Source: Deltaproteobacteria bacterium (GTDB lineage: Bacteria; Acidobacteriota; Thermoanaerobaculia; Multivoradales; JAHZIX01). Taken from it: DNA of 64,000 bases. Shown here one piece after another: positions 44,314-53,795 of the stretch. The notes under the pieces were generated by a model. It was not told where the DNA came from and searched no databases. It worked only from the letters and a program-made list of their open reading frames with translations. Position numbers and translations under genes: made by a program. The stretch is from assembly GCA_022601195.1 (NCBI GenBank), contig JAHZIX010000043.1:1-64000 (forward strand), written 5' to 3'. Positions within the stretch are counted from its first letter, which is position 1. Every line of letters begins with the position of its first letter.

Positions 44314-45494
44314 GCTCCAAGACCAAGGGAAACGACCTCAGAAGGTCCCGTTTCTCCACCTCCGCAGACATCTTTCGCGTGGCCTTAATGGGCTTCCTTC
44401 TAGCCTTCCTTCTGGGAAGCCTAGGTCCCTGGTTGCTGGACAGATTGGATCCAGCCGACTCCTCCCAAGAGGCCCTCTCTGCCACCTTTCCGGAAGTCGA
44501 GGTAAGGATCGATAGTGAAGGCACACGGCTGGCAGGCACCTTGAGCCTCCCAAGCCCCGGTGGCCCGTTCCCCGCACTCCTCCTGATCTCCGGAGCGGGC
44601 GCTCAAGACCGAGACGGACTTTTCTTTGAGCACCGGCGCTTCGCCGAATTGGCCGAAGCCTTCAATTTGGCAGGAATCGCTGTGCTGCGCATGGATGATC
44701 GTGGAGTCGGCGGCTCTGAAGGAAATCTTCCAGATGCGACTCTGCAACTACTGGCACAAGATGCTGCCGCTAGCATCCGCTTCCTCGCTGCCCATCCGAA
44801 GGTCGATGCACAGCGCATTGGGTTGATCGGTGGTAGCGAGGGCTCCATGGTTGCAGCGCTGGCGGCGTCTCAATCTCGGCAAGTCGATGCGGTGGTCCTA
44901 CTCTCCTGCCTTGGCCTTCCGGGCCTACCCTTGTTGGAGGATCAACATCTCCGCCTGGCTCGAGCTTCGGGAGCAGGAGATGAAGAGGCTCGGGAGACCC
45001 TCAGATTGGTTCGAGAGGCGGCGAACCTGGCCACCGGCTCCCTACCTAAAGAACAGATCGTCCCTCGCCTTCGACAAATAGACCGGGATCTCATGAACCT
45101 CTCGCCTCTCCGCCCCTTCCAGGCCAATGAAGAGTTGGAGCGGGAGAAAAGGGTCGAGCTTCTGTTGTCACCGTTGTTCCGTGACACCTTGAGCTTCGAT
45201 CCAAAGACGGCGCTTTCCAAACTGAAGCAACCTGCCCTAGTGATCTATGGAAACCTCGATCTTCAAACTCACCCGGAAAGTAACCTCCCTCTCGTGCGAC
45301 AAGCTCTAGAAGAATCCGACAGCCCGGATACCAGCTTCCATGTTCTCCCAGGGGTCAATCACATGCTGCAGCCTGCCGAGACAGGCCATCCATCGGAATA
45401 CTCGCAGATCAAGGCTGCCTACGACCCTCGGGTCATCCAACTGATTCGTGACTGGCTCAGCGAGAGATGGTTCGAGATGGGAGCGGCCCCATGA
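44310..45494 (+). CDS. Membrane-anchored alpha/beta hydrolase
   Basis: A 394-aa protein with one N-terminal membrane helix (about 24-46) and an alpha/beta-hydrolase domain: nucleophile elbow GGSEG with Ser176, oxyanion-side LLISGAGAQDRDG, a likely acid in YGNLDLQTHPE and the catalytic His in PGVNHML. It probably acts as an esterase or peptidase outside the membrane, but the substrate is unknown. Both ends overlap neighbours by four bases (ATGA with the HAD gene and with the ABC ATPase), so expression is tightly coupled. Confidence 0.83.
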   Translation: MSSKTKGNDLRRSRFSTSADIFRVALMGFLLAFLLGSLGPWLLDRLDPADSSQEALSATFPEVEVRIDSEGTRLAGTLSLPSPGGPFPALLLISGAGAQDRDGLFFEHRRFAELAEAFNLAGIAVLRMDDRGVGGSEGNLPDATLQLLAQDAAASIRFLAAHPKVDAQRIGLIGGSEGSMVAALAASQSRQVDAVVLLSCLGLPGLPLLEDQHLRLARASGAGDEEARETLRLVREAANLATGSLPKEQIVPRLRQIDRDLMNLSPLRPFQANEELEREKRVELLLSPLFRDTLSFDPKTALSKLKQPALVIYGNLDLQTHPESNLPLVRQALEESDSPDTSFHVLPGVNHMLQPAETGHPSEYSQIKAAYDPRVIQLIRDWLSERWFEMGAAP

Positions 45495-46453
45495 TGGCCT
45501 TGGAAGCTCATGGCCTCGAGAAATCTTTCGGCGCCGTGTGCGCCGTGGACAAGCTCGATCTCGAGATCCCGAAAGGGGCCGTCACCGCTTTCCTGGGTCC
45601 CAATGGCGCAGGAAAAACCACGACACTGAGAATGCTCTTGGGATTGATCCGGCCCGACCGTGGCCATATCGAAGTCTTCGGTCGACCCTTTTCCTCAGAC
45701 ACTCGAGGTGAAGGGCGCAGAGAAACCCTACGAAGAGTAGGCGGTCTCATCGAGGAACCTACCCTCTACGGCCACTTGAGCGGCCTCGAACACTTGGAAA
45801 TCGTTAGGCGATACCGTGGCCTACCTAAGAGCTCATCTCTCGATACGCTTCGTTCTATGGGGCTCGAGGCGGCCCGGAACCGTAAGGTTAGCGAGTACTC
45901 CCTAGGCATGCGACAACGCCTCGGTATCGCCATGGCCCTCGCTCCCGACCCTGACCTCCTACTTCTGGACGAGCCCATGAACGGCCTCGACCCAGCAGGG
46001 ATTCAAGAGCTCCGCCAGGCGCTTCGGGAGATGGCTCACGAACGAGGTATGGCCGTCTTTCTCTCCAGTCACCTGCTCACAGAAGTGTCCCTTCTGGCGG
46101 ACCGCTTTTGCATCTTGCGTCAAGGGAAGCGACTCTTCTCCGGACCCGCGGCTGATCTACAGGACTTGGCCAAGAGTCGCCTAAGGATTTCTACGACCTC
46201 CTCCACCAAGGCCCTCGAGTGCCTCCGTCAGGCAGGTGTCGAAGCCCAGGTCCTTTCCAACCAAACCTTGATCATCGAATTGGATAGCCAGGGTCTGGAA
46301 CCTCAGAAAGAGGCGGCGAGACTCAATCACCTCTTGGTTACCCATCAGTGCGATGTATTTGAATTGGCCTGGCAGAACTCCAGTCTCGAGGAAGCGTTCC
46401 TGGAGTTGACCAACCAGGATGACTCACCACGTCCGGAGGTCACTGAGAGATGA
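45491..46453 (+). CDS. ABC transporter ATP-binding protein
   Basis: A 320-aa exporter-type ATPase with Walker A GPNGAGKTT (36-44), signature SLGMRQR (137-143), Walker B LLLLDEP (156-162) and a C-terminal extension of about 90 residues typical of multidrug or lantibiotic-immunity ATPases. The start at 45491 overlaps the hydrolase stop; a second ATG lies one codon later. The permease follows with another ATGA overlap. It powers export of an unknown compound. Confidence 0.92.
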   Translation: MMALEAHGLEKSFGAVCAVDKLDLEIPKGAVTAFLGPNGAGKTTTLRMLLGLIRPDRGHIEVFGRPFSSDTRGEGRRETLRRVGGLIEEPTLYGHLSGLEHLEIVRRYRGLPKSSSLDTLRSMGLEAARNRKVSEYSLGMRQRLGIAMALAPDPDLLLLDEPMNGLDPAGIQELRQALREMAHERGMAVFLSSHLLTEVSLLADRFCILRQGKRLFSGPAADLQDLAKSRLRISTTSSTKALECLRQAGVEAQVLSNQTLIIELDSQGLEPQKEAARLNHLLVTHQCDVFELAWQNSSLEEAFLELTNQDDSPRPEVTER

Positions 46454-47217
46454 TCGACCTGCTCCGCGCCGAGCTGATCAAAGTGCGCAGAAGCCCCGCC
46501 CTCTTCCTCGTACTTCTCCTGCCGACGCTGCTGACTCTCTTGCTCTGCCTCTTCCTGAGTCATGAAGGCAGCCGTATGTTCGGAGCCGCCTCCGTCGAGC
46601 CCTGGCGCTGGCTCGGTGATACAGCTCTCAATATCTGGAGCCTGATTTTCTTCCCCGCCGAACTCGCCCTGGTCGCGGCCTTCCTGGCATCCATGGAAAC
46701 TCGGACTCGCGGTTGGACGATGCTCTTCACGATGCCCGTCAACAAGGAGAAAGTGTACCTGGCAAAGCTCTTGGTAGTTTGTGGACTGGTCGGTTTGAGC
46801 TATGCGGTACTGGTAGCGGAGATCAGCCTCGGTGGCTTCGTTCTGCAATGGCTGAGGCCCGGCATCGGCTTCGGGACGGCCCTAGGTCCGCTGGACCTCT
46901 ACCTTCATGCGGGTCTCTCCTATTTGGCCAGCCTGTTCCTGGTGTCCGTTCAGGCTTGGGTGGCGCTTCGCTCTAGAGATCTGGTGACTCCCTTGGCTTT
47001 CGGCTTCCTAGCAGCCCTCTCCCTGCTCCTGCTTCGCTCCGTTGGGCCGGAGTGGGAGGTCTACCATCCGGGTTCCTACGCCGCCCTCGCGGGTACCGGT
47101 TGGTTACTCGAGAGCCACTTCATCCAAGCGTGTTCCTGGGCTGGCCTTGGCCTAGTGGGAGCGGCCACCTTCGCTGTTATCAGTAGCAGGTCCTTCGTGC
47201 GACGAGACTTCTTCTAG
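46450..47217 (+). CDS. ABC-2-type permease
   Basis: A 255-aa integral membrane protein with six predicted helices. It starts with LLRAELIKVRRSPAL, the typical ABC-2 cytoplasmic elbow, and has a WTMLFTMPVNKEKVYLAKLL loop like lantibiotic-immunity permeases (MutE/EpiE type). Only one permease gene is present, so a homodimer with the adjacent ATPase is likely. It is the last gene of the seven-gene operon; no hairpin terminator is visible in the 60 bp before the convergent gene. Confidence 0.88.
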   Translation: MIDLLRAELIKVRRSPALFLVLLLPTLLTLLLCLFLSHEGSRMFGAASVEPWRWLGDTALNIWSLIFFPAELALVAAFLASMETRTRGWTMLFTMPVNKEKVYLAKLLVVCGLVGLSYAVLVAEISLGGFVLQWLRPGIGFGTALGPLDLYLHAGLSYLASLFLVSVQAWVALRSRDLVTPLAFGFLAALSLLLLRSVGPEWEVYHPGSYAALAGTGWLLESHFIQACSWAGLGLVGAATFAVISSRSFVRRDFF

Positions 47218-47277
47218 GAAAGACCTGCCTCCACCGACCTTAGCCAAGCCAGCGAGGGAAACCAGGAACCGCGACCA

Positions 47278-49032
47278 TCAGGAATCCGCCGAGCCATCTC
47301 CGCCAGGAATGAGGAGTCGCCGGACGACCTCTTCATGAAATCGGAAATCGGCATCCCTCAGAACTTTGCTGGCAACTTCCTTGTACAAAAGCTGCTGGTT
47401 GCGCTCGAGATACTGTTGTTGGATGGCTTCCTCGGCATCTTCGTATGCCAATACCTGGGGTTCCCGCCAATCCTCGACCCAGATTAGGTTGAGGCGCCCC
47501 CCCAGCTGAAAGGGAACAGTAAAGCCCTCGCGACGCCCAAGAGTCAACAAGTAGGTGCGCAATTTCGTTTCCGACTGAGTCAGAGTCTCGAAGTCGACCC
47601 AACCTTGATCGACACGACTGGCCCCCAGGCGCCTCGCCGCCTCGTCGAAAGAGATCTCTCCAACTACTAGGGCATCCCTTACGCGATCCAGGGCCACCAT
47701 CTTCTCAGCGGCATCCGCTTCAACGGGCAAAGAAAGGGTTTGCAGCCGCAAGGCAAGGGAGCTTTGGAAACGATGGGCGTTGTCTTCGTAGAATGCACGT
47801 AACGCCTCTGGATCCGCAGCAGCGAGCTGCCGCATCCGATCTTCGATGAGCCGCTCCGATCTCCATCTCCGTATTCCTCGCTCTACCCGCTCGTCGAGCA
47901 TCTGTCGGTCAGCTTGGCTCCAATCATCCCTCTGGCTTAGTTCCAGAAAAAGCAGCCGCCGATGAACTTGACGACGATACATTTCCTCAAGCCGCTGCTC
48001 CCGGGTCACTCCTACGCCCGCTCGGGCCATCGCTGCATCGAGCTGCTGCTGCATCTGTAGTTGGGTCACCTGGAGGCTGCCTAGGCGCAGGATGACGGCT
48101 TCTGGGTTTGGCTCGGCCATGACTTCGACCAACTCTCGAGCGTTTAGGACTACCCCACCACTGGGCACTTCCGTCTCGGCAACGGCGAGGGCGAGCTGCT
48201 CCGAGATAGCCATTTCCCGCAACCGACGAGTGACTTGGTCTCGCACGTCTTCGAGAGAATATTGCTTGCTCTCGAGGACCTCGGAAACATGAAAAAGGGC
48301 GGCTCCCCCGGGCACAACAACGGGCTGACTCACTTCCCCTTCCCCAAGAGCAAAGACGACTTCCTCGATAGCTGGAGGAAGCCTTCCCCTGGAAATTCGG
48401 CCAAGGCGGCCTTCGAGAAGCCGGGTCTCCGACTGGGAATATTCCAAGGCTAGCTGGCGGAAAGTCTCACCAGCCAACATGCGCTGCCTCAAGGAGACGA
48501 GAAACTTTGCCGTCTCAGCAGGGCCCTGACCATCAACATCTCGGCGAAAGAGATGCCAGACGGAGCGCTGGGCAGACTGGCTCAGGCTGTCACGATGGTC
48601 GAGGTAATACGCTTCGATGTCAGATTCCTCGATCTGAGGCACTTCCGCGACATGACGGAAATAGTGCCAAAGAACCGCCTGATGCCGTAGCCGATCCTCC
48701 GCCTCGGCCTGCTCGGAGGTCTGCTCATCCCCCTCATCGTTAGTGGACAAGATCCGGCGGACCGCCAGGGTCTCCGCCGCGCGCCGGTACTCGGTCAGCT
48801 GGCCCTGGAGGTTCCCGGCCTGCTCTTGTATCGCCCTCCGATCGAGCTCCCTTTCCACCTCTTGGGCAGTGAGGTGACCTTCTCGATAGGTAGCCACCGA
48901 CGCACCGGAGTCTCCGGCAACAGCCCATGAATCCACTGAGCTCTCAGCACAAGCGAGAGCGAGAATGAGGGTAGGCAATAGAAAGGTGCTATACCGAACT
49001 GACCTGAGGATCTCCAAGTTTGGACCTCTCAT
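47278..49032 (-). CDS. Parvulin-type (PpiC) peptidyl-prolyl isomerase lipoprotein
   Basis: A 584-aa protein with a lipoprotein signal (LPTLILALAC). A SurA/PpiC-like N-terminal helical part is followed by a parvulin domain (SVWHLFRRD, AGETFRQLALEYSQSET, GRLGRISRGRLPPAIEEVVFALGEGEVSQPVV). A second, degenerate parvulin-like half follows in the C-terminal third. It probably assists folding of exported proteins. The ATG follows the sulfatase-like stop by one base, so it is the third gene of a coupled unit. Confidence 0.86.
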   Translation of the reverse strand: MRGPNLEILRSVRYSTFLLPTLILALACAESSVDSWAVAGDSGASVATYREGHLTAQEVERELDRRAIQEQAGNLQGQLTEYRRAAETLAVRRILSTNDEGDEQTSEQAEAEDRLRHQAVLWHYFRHVAEVPQIEESDIEAYYLDHRDSLSQSAQRSVWHLFRRDVDGQGPAETAKFLVSLRQRMLAGETFRQLALEYSQSETRLLEGRLGRISRGRLPPAIEEVVFALGEGEVSQPVVVPGGAALFHVSEVLESKQYSLEDVRDQVTRRLREMAISEQLALAVAETEVPSGGVVLNARELVEVMAEPNPEAVILRLGSLQVTQLQMQQQLDAAMARAGVGVTREQRLEEMYRRQVHRRLLFLELSQRDDWSQADRQMLDERVERGIRRWRSERLIEDRMRQLAAADPEALRAFYEDNAHRFQSSLALRLQTLSLPVEADAAEKMVALDRVRDALVVGEISFDEAARRLGASRVDQGWVDFETLTQSETKLRTYLLTLGRREGFTVPFQLGGRLNLIWVEDWREPQVLAYEDAEEAIQQQYLERNQQLLYKEVASKVLRDADFRFHEEVVRRLLIPGGDGSADS

Positions 49033-49033
49033 C

Positions 49034-51244
49034 TCAAGGGGATGCCATGAAGGCTTCCGCTTGTTCCAGAATATTGTCGTCGCGGCAGTTCTGCTGGAGA
49101 AGCCGGTGGATTTCGGCTGCCTTCTGAGGCGTTCCCAGGCGCAGATGAGCGGTCAGCCGGGCCAGGTGAGCCTGCCAATAGCTCGGGGCGAGTTGCACAG
49201 CTCGATCGAGACGCTCCAGGGCTTCCCGGGTCCGTTCCCCATGAAGGAGGAAGACTCCGAAATTGAAGTGACCGCGGGCAAAGAGGGGATGATCCACCAG
49301 CAATTGGCGAAACTGGTCTTCAGACCCGGATCTCTCCCCATCCTGAGCCAACTGAACCGCCAAGCTCAGGCGCGCACGAGTATGCTTCGGATCGAGTTCC
49401 AAAGCCCTCTGCAGAGAGGCCCGTCGACCTGTAGTGTCTCCCTGATCCCCGACCATCTCCGCCAGTAAGTACTGACCATAGGCGGTTTCCGTCTGGTCGT
49501 TTAGTTTACGTACCAGCTCCAACCCTCGCTCTTGCTCCCCTCTGGCATAAAGCTCGCTCGCGATATTCAGAAAAACCGCCGGATCCCTAGCCGACACTTC
49601 TACGGCCTCACCGATCACCGCCACCGCCTCGTCGAGTTGACCGAGACCGAAGAGGGCCTTGGCCAACATACCTTGGTAGAACGAATTCTCCGGCGCTCGG
49701 GCAATCAATTTGAGAGCCGTCTCTCGCGCCTGAAGAAAGTTCCCCTGAGAAGCATAGTGCCGCCACCGGCCTGTCAAGTTGTTGTCGACAATCCGGTCCT
49801 GAGGTGAAGTTCCCTCCTGGCTCAAGACTTCCTGAACCTCGGCGACGGAACCACCACCTCCCGAGATATAGCCAAGAGCCGCCAATCGCTGACGGGTCTC
49901 CTCGCCGATCTCATGAACGGCATCTGCAGATTCTTCTCCGGCGTTGTCACGTAGGAAAGCGGCCAGATCGAGCTCGAGGTTGCGTCGGATCTCTAGCTCC
50001 TGGCCCACCAGATCCCGAAGCTCACCGGGATCAGTGGATAGGTCGAAGAGCTCCGGCCGAGGCCCGTAGATATATTTGTAGGACCCTTGGTAGAGCGCCC
50101 GCAGCTCACCCCAGCCCTGGGAGAAACGAGGTGACATCGCCTCCGCGTAGTAAGTTCTCCGGTTCTCCCGGGACGACTCCTCTCCTCGAAGTAGCGCCAC
50201 CAGGGAACGCCCCTGAACCTCCTGGGGCGACTCGAATCCCAGCAATTCCAGGATAGTGGGCATGGCATCGACGGTTCCGACGCGCTCCGAGATCCTCAGG
50301 CCTGGAGGAAGGCCTGGGGCTCGGAAGATGAACGGCACCCTCAAGGTCGAGTCATAGGCCAACAAGGAATGGGTATCCTCATTGTGCTCGCCGCGACCTT
50401 CTCCATGGTCACCGCTGACGACGATCAGTGTCCGATCAGCGATACCTTGTCGCTCCAGCTCCCGCAGAATGACTCCCAGATTTTGGTCAACGGAAGCGAT
50501 CTCTCCTTGGTAGAGATCGTGACTGTAGAGCTCATCGTAGGGAGCTGGAGGAATGTGAGGATGATGAGCATCCCAATAGTGAATCCAAGCGAAAAAGGGG
50601 CCGTCACCATGGGTACGCAGCCAAGGCAGAATGGCGTCGTTGACCCGCTCTGCGGGCCGCTCGTCGAAGAAAAAGCCCTTTCCATCGGCACGCATCTGAC
50701 CTCGATAATCCTCCGCAGCCACGGTGATGTGATCGTCGTAGAGGTCAAACCCTTGGTCCAAGCCAAACTCGCGAGTCAAAGGAAAAGCCCCAATCACTGC
50801 CGCGGTGGCGTAGCCTCGAGCACTCAGGACCTCGGCCAAGGTCGTCCGCTCAAGGGGCAGTTTGAATAGGCCGTTGTCCCGAACCCCATGGAGCAACGGG
50901 TAAGTACCGGTGAAAAGGGTCGAGTGGGAGGGAAGTGTCACTGGAGCGGCACTGAAGGCCTGGGTAAACAGGGCTCCCTCCGCCGCTAGACGGTCGAGAT
51001 TCGGGGTCCGAGCACTCTCTTTGCCGTAACAGCCCAAGAAGTCCGCTCGAGTCGTGTCGAGGGTCACCACCAGGACATTCCAGGGCTGGGCTGAACCAGC
51101 CTCTTTGGGCTGGCAGCTGGTCGGCAAGAGGGTCAGTAGGAGAATGGGAAAGAGTCCCAATGAGAAGCGGCTCCAACGCGCTGAGCCGGTCCACCCTGGC
51201 CTTGTCGGTGGCGGACCAGAAGAAGTGCTATTGAGGACTGACAT
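49034..51244 (-). CDS. Sulfatase-like/alkaline-phosphatase-superfamily lipoprotein with TPR tail
   Basis: A 736-aa protein with a lipoprotein signal (LLPTSC). Its AlkP-superfamily domain (about 55-450) has metal-site Asp63-Thr64 (TLDTTRAD) and SGDHGEGRGEH. About five TPRs occupy the C-terminal 220 residues. The segment that holds the formylglycine Cys/Ser in true sulfatases (C-x-P-S-R) reads TLPSH, so the likely nucleophile is Thr103, as in phosphoethanolamine- or phosphoglycerol-transferases. It may modify a glycan or lipid rather than cleave sulfate. It overlaps the upstream PpiC gene by 17 bp. Confidence 0.83.
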   Translation of the reverse strand: MSVLNSTSSGPPPTRPGWTGSARWSRFSLGLFPILLLTLLPTSCQPKEAGSAQPWNVLVVTLDTTRADFLGCYGKESARTPNLDRLAAEGALFTQAFSAAPVTLPSHSTLFTGTYPLLHGVRDNGLFKLPLERTTLAEVLSARGYATAAVIGAFPLTREFGLDQGFDLYDDHITVAAEDYRGQMRADGKGFFFDERPAERVNDAILPWLRTHGDGPFFAWIHYWDAHHPHIPPAPYDELYSHDLYQGEIASVDQNLGVILRELERQGIADRTLIVVSGDHGEGRGEHNEDTHSLLAYDSTLRVPFIFRAPGLPPGLRISERVGTVDAMPTILELLGFESPQEVQGRSLVALLRGEESSRENRRTYYAEAMSPRFSQGWGELRALYQGSYKYIYGPRPELFDLSTDPGELRDLVGQELEIRRNLELDLAAFLRDNAGEESADAVHEIGEETRQRLAALGYISGGGGSVAEVQEVLSQEGTSPQDRIVDNNLTGRWRHYASQGNFLQARETALKLIARAPENSFYQGMLAKALFGLGQLDEAVAVIGEAVEVSARDPAVFLNIASELYARGEQERGLELVRKLNDQTETAYGQYLLAEMVGDQGDTTGRRASLQRALELDPKHTRARLSLAVQLAQDGERSGSEDQFRQLLVDHPLFARGHFNFGVFLLHGERTREALERLDRAVQLAPSYWQAHLARLTAHLRLGTPQKAAEIHRLLQQNCRDDNILEQAEAFMASP

Positions 51245-52976
51245 CGCTGGGGTACTCGACTCTCAGTTGCTCCAGAATGGCCTTTCGGGCCAGGACCTCT
51301 GCTTGCCGCTGCCTTTGGCGCCGGAGCAAGACCGCTACTTTTGCTGTCGCCTCCTCTCGACTCAGCGGACGGGCGAGTTCTCGGTCCACAAGTTGGAGGT
51401 AAAGAAAACGACGCCCTTCCTGCACCGCTTGACTGATCTCTCCGGGTTCCAGGCTTTCTACCGCCGCCTGTACGCCTCGTCCCATGAGCCAAACCTGATC
51501 CAGAGAGAGCCATCCCAGATCCTCTAGCTTTCCGAAAGGCTCCAGGAGCCCGTGAACCTGTTCTAGGGAAAGCACTCCGTCAGCTGTCTTCTCACCCAAC
51601 TCCCGAACCTGCTCGTAGAACTCCCGAGGCTTCTCCGACTCTATGGGTAATTCAATCATCCGCAGCCATACCTTGCCCAGCAGTTGAAATTCGGAGCTAT
51701 TCCCCTCGACGGCTTGCCGGATCTCTGATTCCTTGGGCTCGACGAAATACTTCCGGGAAACCCGATTGAGAGCGAACTCTGTTTCCAACTTCTCCACTTT
51801 ACAAGCGAGCTGCTCCAAGTACTCCGTCTTCCGGAGCAATCCCCGGCGCTCGGCCTCAAAGGCGTACAGCTCCAGCATCCATCGCTCCTCGAGAAGGTCC
51901 TGCCGCCGATGCGCACTCAGCTGGTGGCTAGCCTTCGCCCCTCGTCGCCTCAAGAAGAACTCGAAATCACTGAGATGAAGGGCTGGCGGCTTCGCCGGGA
52001 GAGAGGAATGCGCCTTCCAGGTCACGAGAGGTGGGCTAGCAGCTGCGGGGTCGCCACTCTCTGAGACTCCGTTAACCATGGAGGTTTCATCGCTAGGAGC
52101 TTCTCGAGAAGCCGCCCCCCAACTCTCCGGCGCATGAAACCTTGGCTCGAATTCAGCCACCAAGCTCTCTTCGAGAATCTTCCACTGCGCTCGAAATCGC
52201 TTCTTCCTGAGTATCCTCTCGTGGCGCTTGCGAACCTCGACTGGGCCAGGGTTGCTAGCCTCCAGAACTTCAGCGCAATACACCAAGGTCAACCCAGCAG
52301 CCGTTTCAAGAATGGCGCTCAAATCGCCTTCCTCTAGCTCTGCCACCGCTGCAGCCACTTCGGGAGACAGTTCCTTCAAAGAAACGATTCCCATGCGCCC
52401 ACCCCGCACCCGAGTGGCAGATTCGGATTCTGAAGCAACCAAGTCGGCGAAGCTCTCTCCTGCGAGGAGACGCTGGCGCAATGCCGTCATCCTTCGACGC
52501 AAGACGTCCTTCTCTTTCTCTCCTGCCCCCTCTGGAAACCGTTTGAAGAGATTCGACAGGCGCCAGCGTTTCGGTTGCCGAAAGTCGTTGCGATGATCTC
52601 GAGAGTAGGTCAATAGCTCGGCCTGAGAAGGGGCCGCCGAGGCTACAGTAGCTCTTCGCAGGTGAAGGGCAGCTAGCTCCAGCGCTAGGAAGCGCTGCTG
52701 AGCCTCGAACTCCGAATCCTCTCTTAGACTCGCTTGCCTGAAGTACGATCGGAGGAACCGCTCCACGACCACTCCATCTACTAGATCCCCATGAGAGACA
52801 AAGGACTGAGCCCCGTGGCAGGCGAGGAAACGATCGAGCTCTCCACGGTAGACTTCCCCATCCAAGGTTCTGGCAATAATTTCCTGGTCTTCAGAAATAT
52901 CTAGATTGCCTCCAGGTCCGACAATCACAACCAAATAGGGAAAGAGAACGCCAAAGAGGAACGCAGTTAGATTCAT
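51228..52976 (-). CDS. Parvulin-type (PpiC) peptidyl-prolyl isomerase, membrane-anchored
   Basis: A 582-aa protein with an N-terminal signal anchor (about 3-20) and no lipobox. The parvulin domain contains RRMTALRQRLLAGESFADLVASESESAT and GRMGIVSLKELSPEVAAAVAELEEGDLSAIL, and a second PPIase-like region follows (KVWLRMIELPIES, DLGWLSLDQVW). It is the first gene of a PpiC -> sulfatase-like -> PpiC unit. Two different parvulins around one enzyme suggests dedicated folding or export of that enzyme or its targets. Confidence 0.84.
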   Translation of the reverse strand: MNLTAFLFGVLFPYLVVIVGPGGNLDISEDQEIIARTLDGEVYRGELDRFLACHGAQSFVSHGDLVDGVVVERFLRSYFRQASLREDSEFEAQQRFLALELAALHLRRATVASAAPSQAELLTYSRDHRNDFRQPKRWRLSNLFKRFPEGAGEKEKDVLRRRMTALRQRLLAGESFADLVASESESATRVRGGRMGIVSLKELSPEVAAAVAELEEGDLSAILETAAGLTLVYCAEVLEASNPGPVEVRKRHERILRKKRFRAQWKILEESLVAEFEPRFHAPESWGAASREAPSDETSMVNGVSESGDPAAASPPLVTWKAHSSLPAKPPALHLSDFEFFLRRRGAKASHQLSAHRRQDLLEERWMLELYAFEAERRGLLRKTEYLEQLACKVEKLETEFALNRVSRKYFVEPKESEIRQAVEGNSSEFQLLGKVWLRMIELPIESEKPREFYEQVRELGEKTADGVLSLEQVHGLLEPFGKLEDLGWLSLDQVWLMGRGVQAAVESLEPGEISQAVQEGRRFLYLQLVDRELARPLSREEATAKVAVLLRRQRQRQAEVLARKAILEQLRVEYPSDVSPQ

Positions 52977-53009
52977 GCTCGAGTTTCCACCGAAGGGCTC
53001 AAAAGCGAA

Positions 53010-53035
53010 ACGCCCCGCTTGGAACAGCGAGGCGT
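53010..53035 (-). terminator. Hairpin terminator after the secreted-protein gene
   Basis: Stem ACGCCCCGCT/AGCGAGGCGT with one mismatch and a 6-base loop. On the minus strand it is followed by a T-containing tract. It lies 28 bp past the stop at 53064 and separates that gene from the PpiC operon. Confidence 0.7.
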
Positions 53036-53063
53036 CTGGCCACTCATCGTCATGGGCTGAGGA

Positions 53064-53795
53064 TCAATCGATGCTGAAATTCATCAGCTCCACCGGCAGG
53101 TTCTGACCAGTGATCCGGAAGATCGCGTTCTGATTTGCAATCGGGACTCCGGTGTTGGCTGTCGAAGTGACGGCAACAGCATTGAACCCTTCGCCCGGAT
53201 CTCCCGGCCCACCGGTCAGACCCCCCTGGGTTAAGGCAACACCTTCACAGGTCAAACCGCTATTGATGCCTGTCAAGCCAGCACACGCGGCGTAGGCGGT
53301 TTGGAGCATGCCACCGATGAAGGAGCCACTGTGACTGCCCCCCGCCAACGGAACAACGTGGGTCGCGGTAGTGCCGGAGGATATCCCTGTCGCCCCAGCC
53401 ATATCGATGGTCGACACCGTTCCTGCCCCGGTATTGATATCCAGAATCAAAGCTGTTGCAGTGCCCCCATAGGCATTCGCCATTCGGAAGCTCGCTGAGG
53501 CAAAGGTGTGGGGATCCTGAACAGCGGGAGCTGCAAAGCGATTTCCAATCAAGCCACCGGATTGGCCGTTTCGGTTGAAGGGAACATTGTTGTCGAACTG
53601 AATCGTCCCGACCGGGGGTGGGCCAACTCGTACTCTGGCGCGCACCTTCGGCGTAACTTCTGCTCCACTCAAGGTTCGAAGTTCGGGGCGGCTCTCCTCA
53701 CCAGCGTTGGTTTTAGGGAGACTCACCGCCAAGCCAACCAGACCTATCACTGAGATTAGAGCCCAAGAGAGACGACGACCTAGAGTCTTTCCCAC
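53064..53795 (-). CDS. Secreted protein of unknown function, LPVEL-type C-terminus
   Basis: A 243-aa exported protein (signal peptide about 1-31) rich in Gly, Ala and Thr, likely a beta-sandwich (GTIQFDNNVPFNR, ATALILDINTGAGTVSTIDMAG). The C-terminus ends LPVELMNFSID; similar LPVEL endings occur near the ends of many secreted proteins and may be a domain end or sorting mark. The GTG at 53795 follows AGGAGG by six bases; the TTG five codons upstream overlaps that site. I cannot name a family. It is a monocistronic gene between two terminators. Confidence 0.7.
   Translation of the reverse strand: MGKTLGRRLSWALISVIGLVGLAVSLPKTNAGEESRPELRTLSGAEVTPKVRARVRVGPPPVGTIQFDNNVPFNRNGQSGGLIGNRFAAPAVQDPHTFASASFRMANAYGGTATALILDINTGAGTVSTIDMAGATGISSGTTATHVVPLAGGSHSGSFIGGMLQTAYAACAGLTGINSGLTCEGVALTQGGLTGGPGDPGEGFNAVAVTSTANTGVPIANQNAIFRITGQNLPVELMNFSID

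Noticed and set aside
49034..51244. Annotation as an active sulfatase
   Set aside because: The formylglycine motif is replaced by TLPSH, so the conserved Cys/Ser needed for sulfatase maturation is missing.
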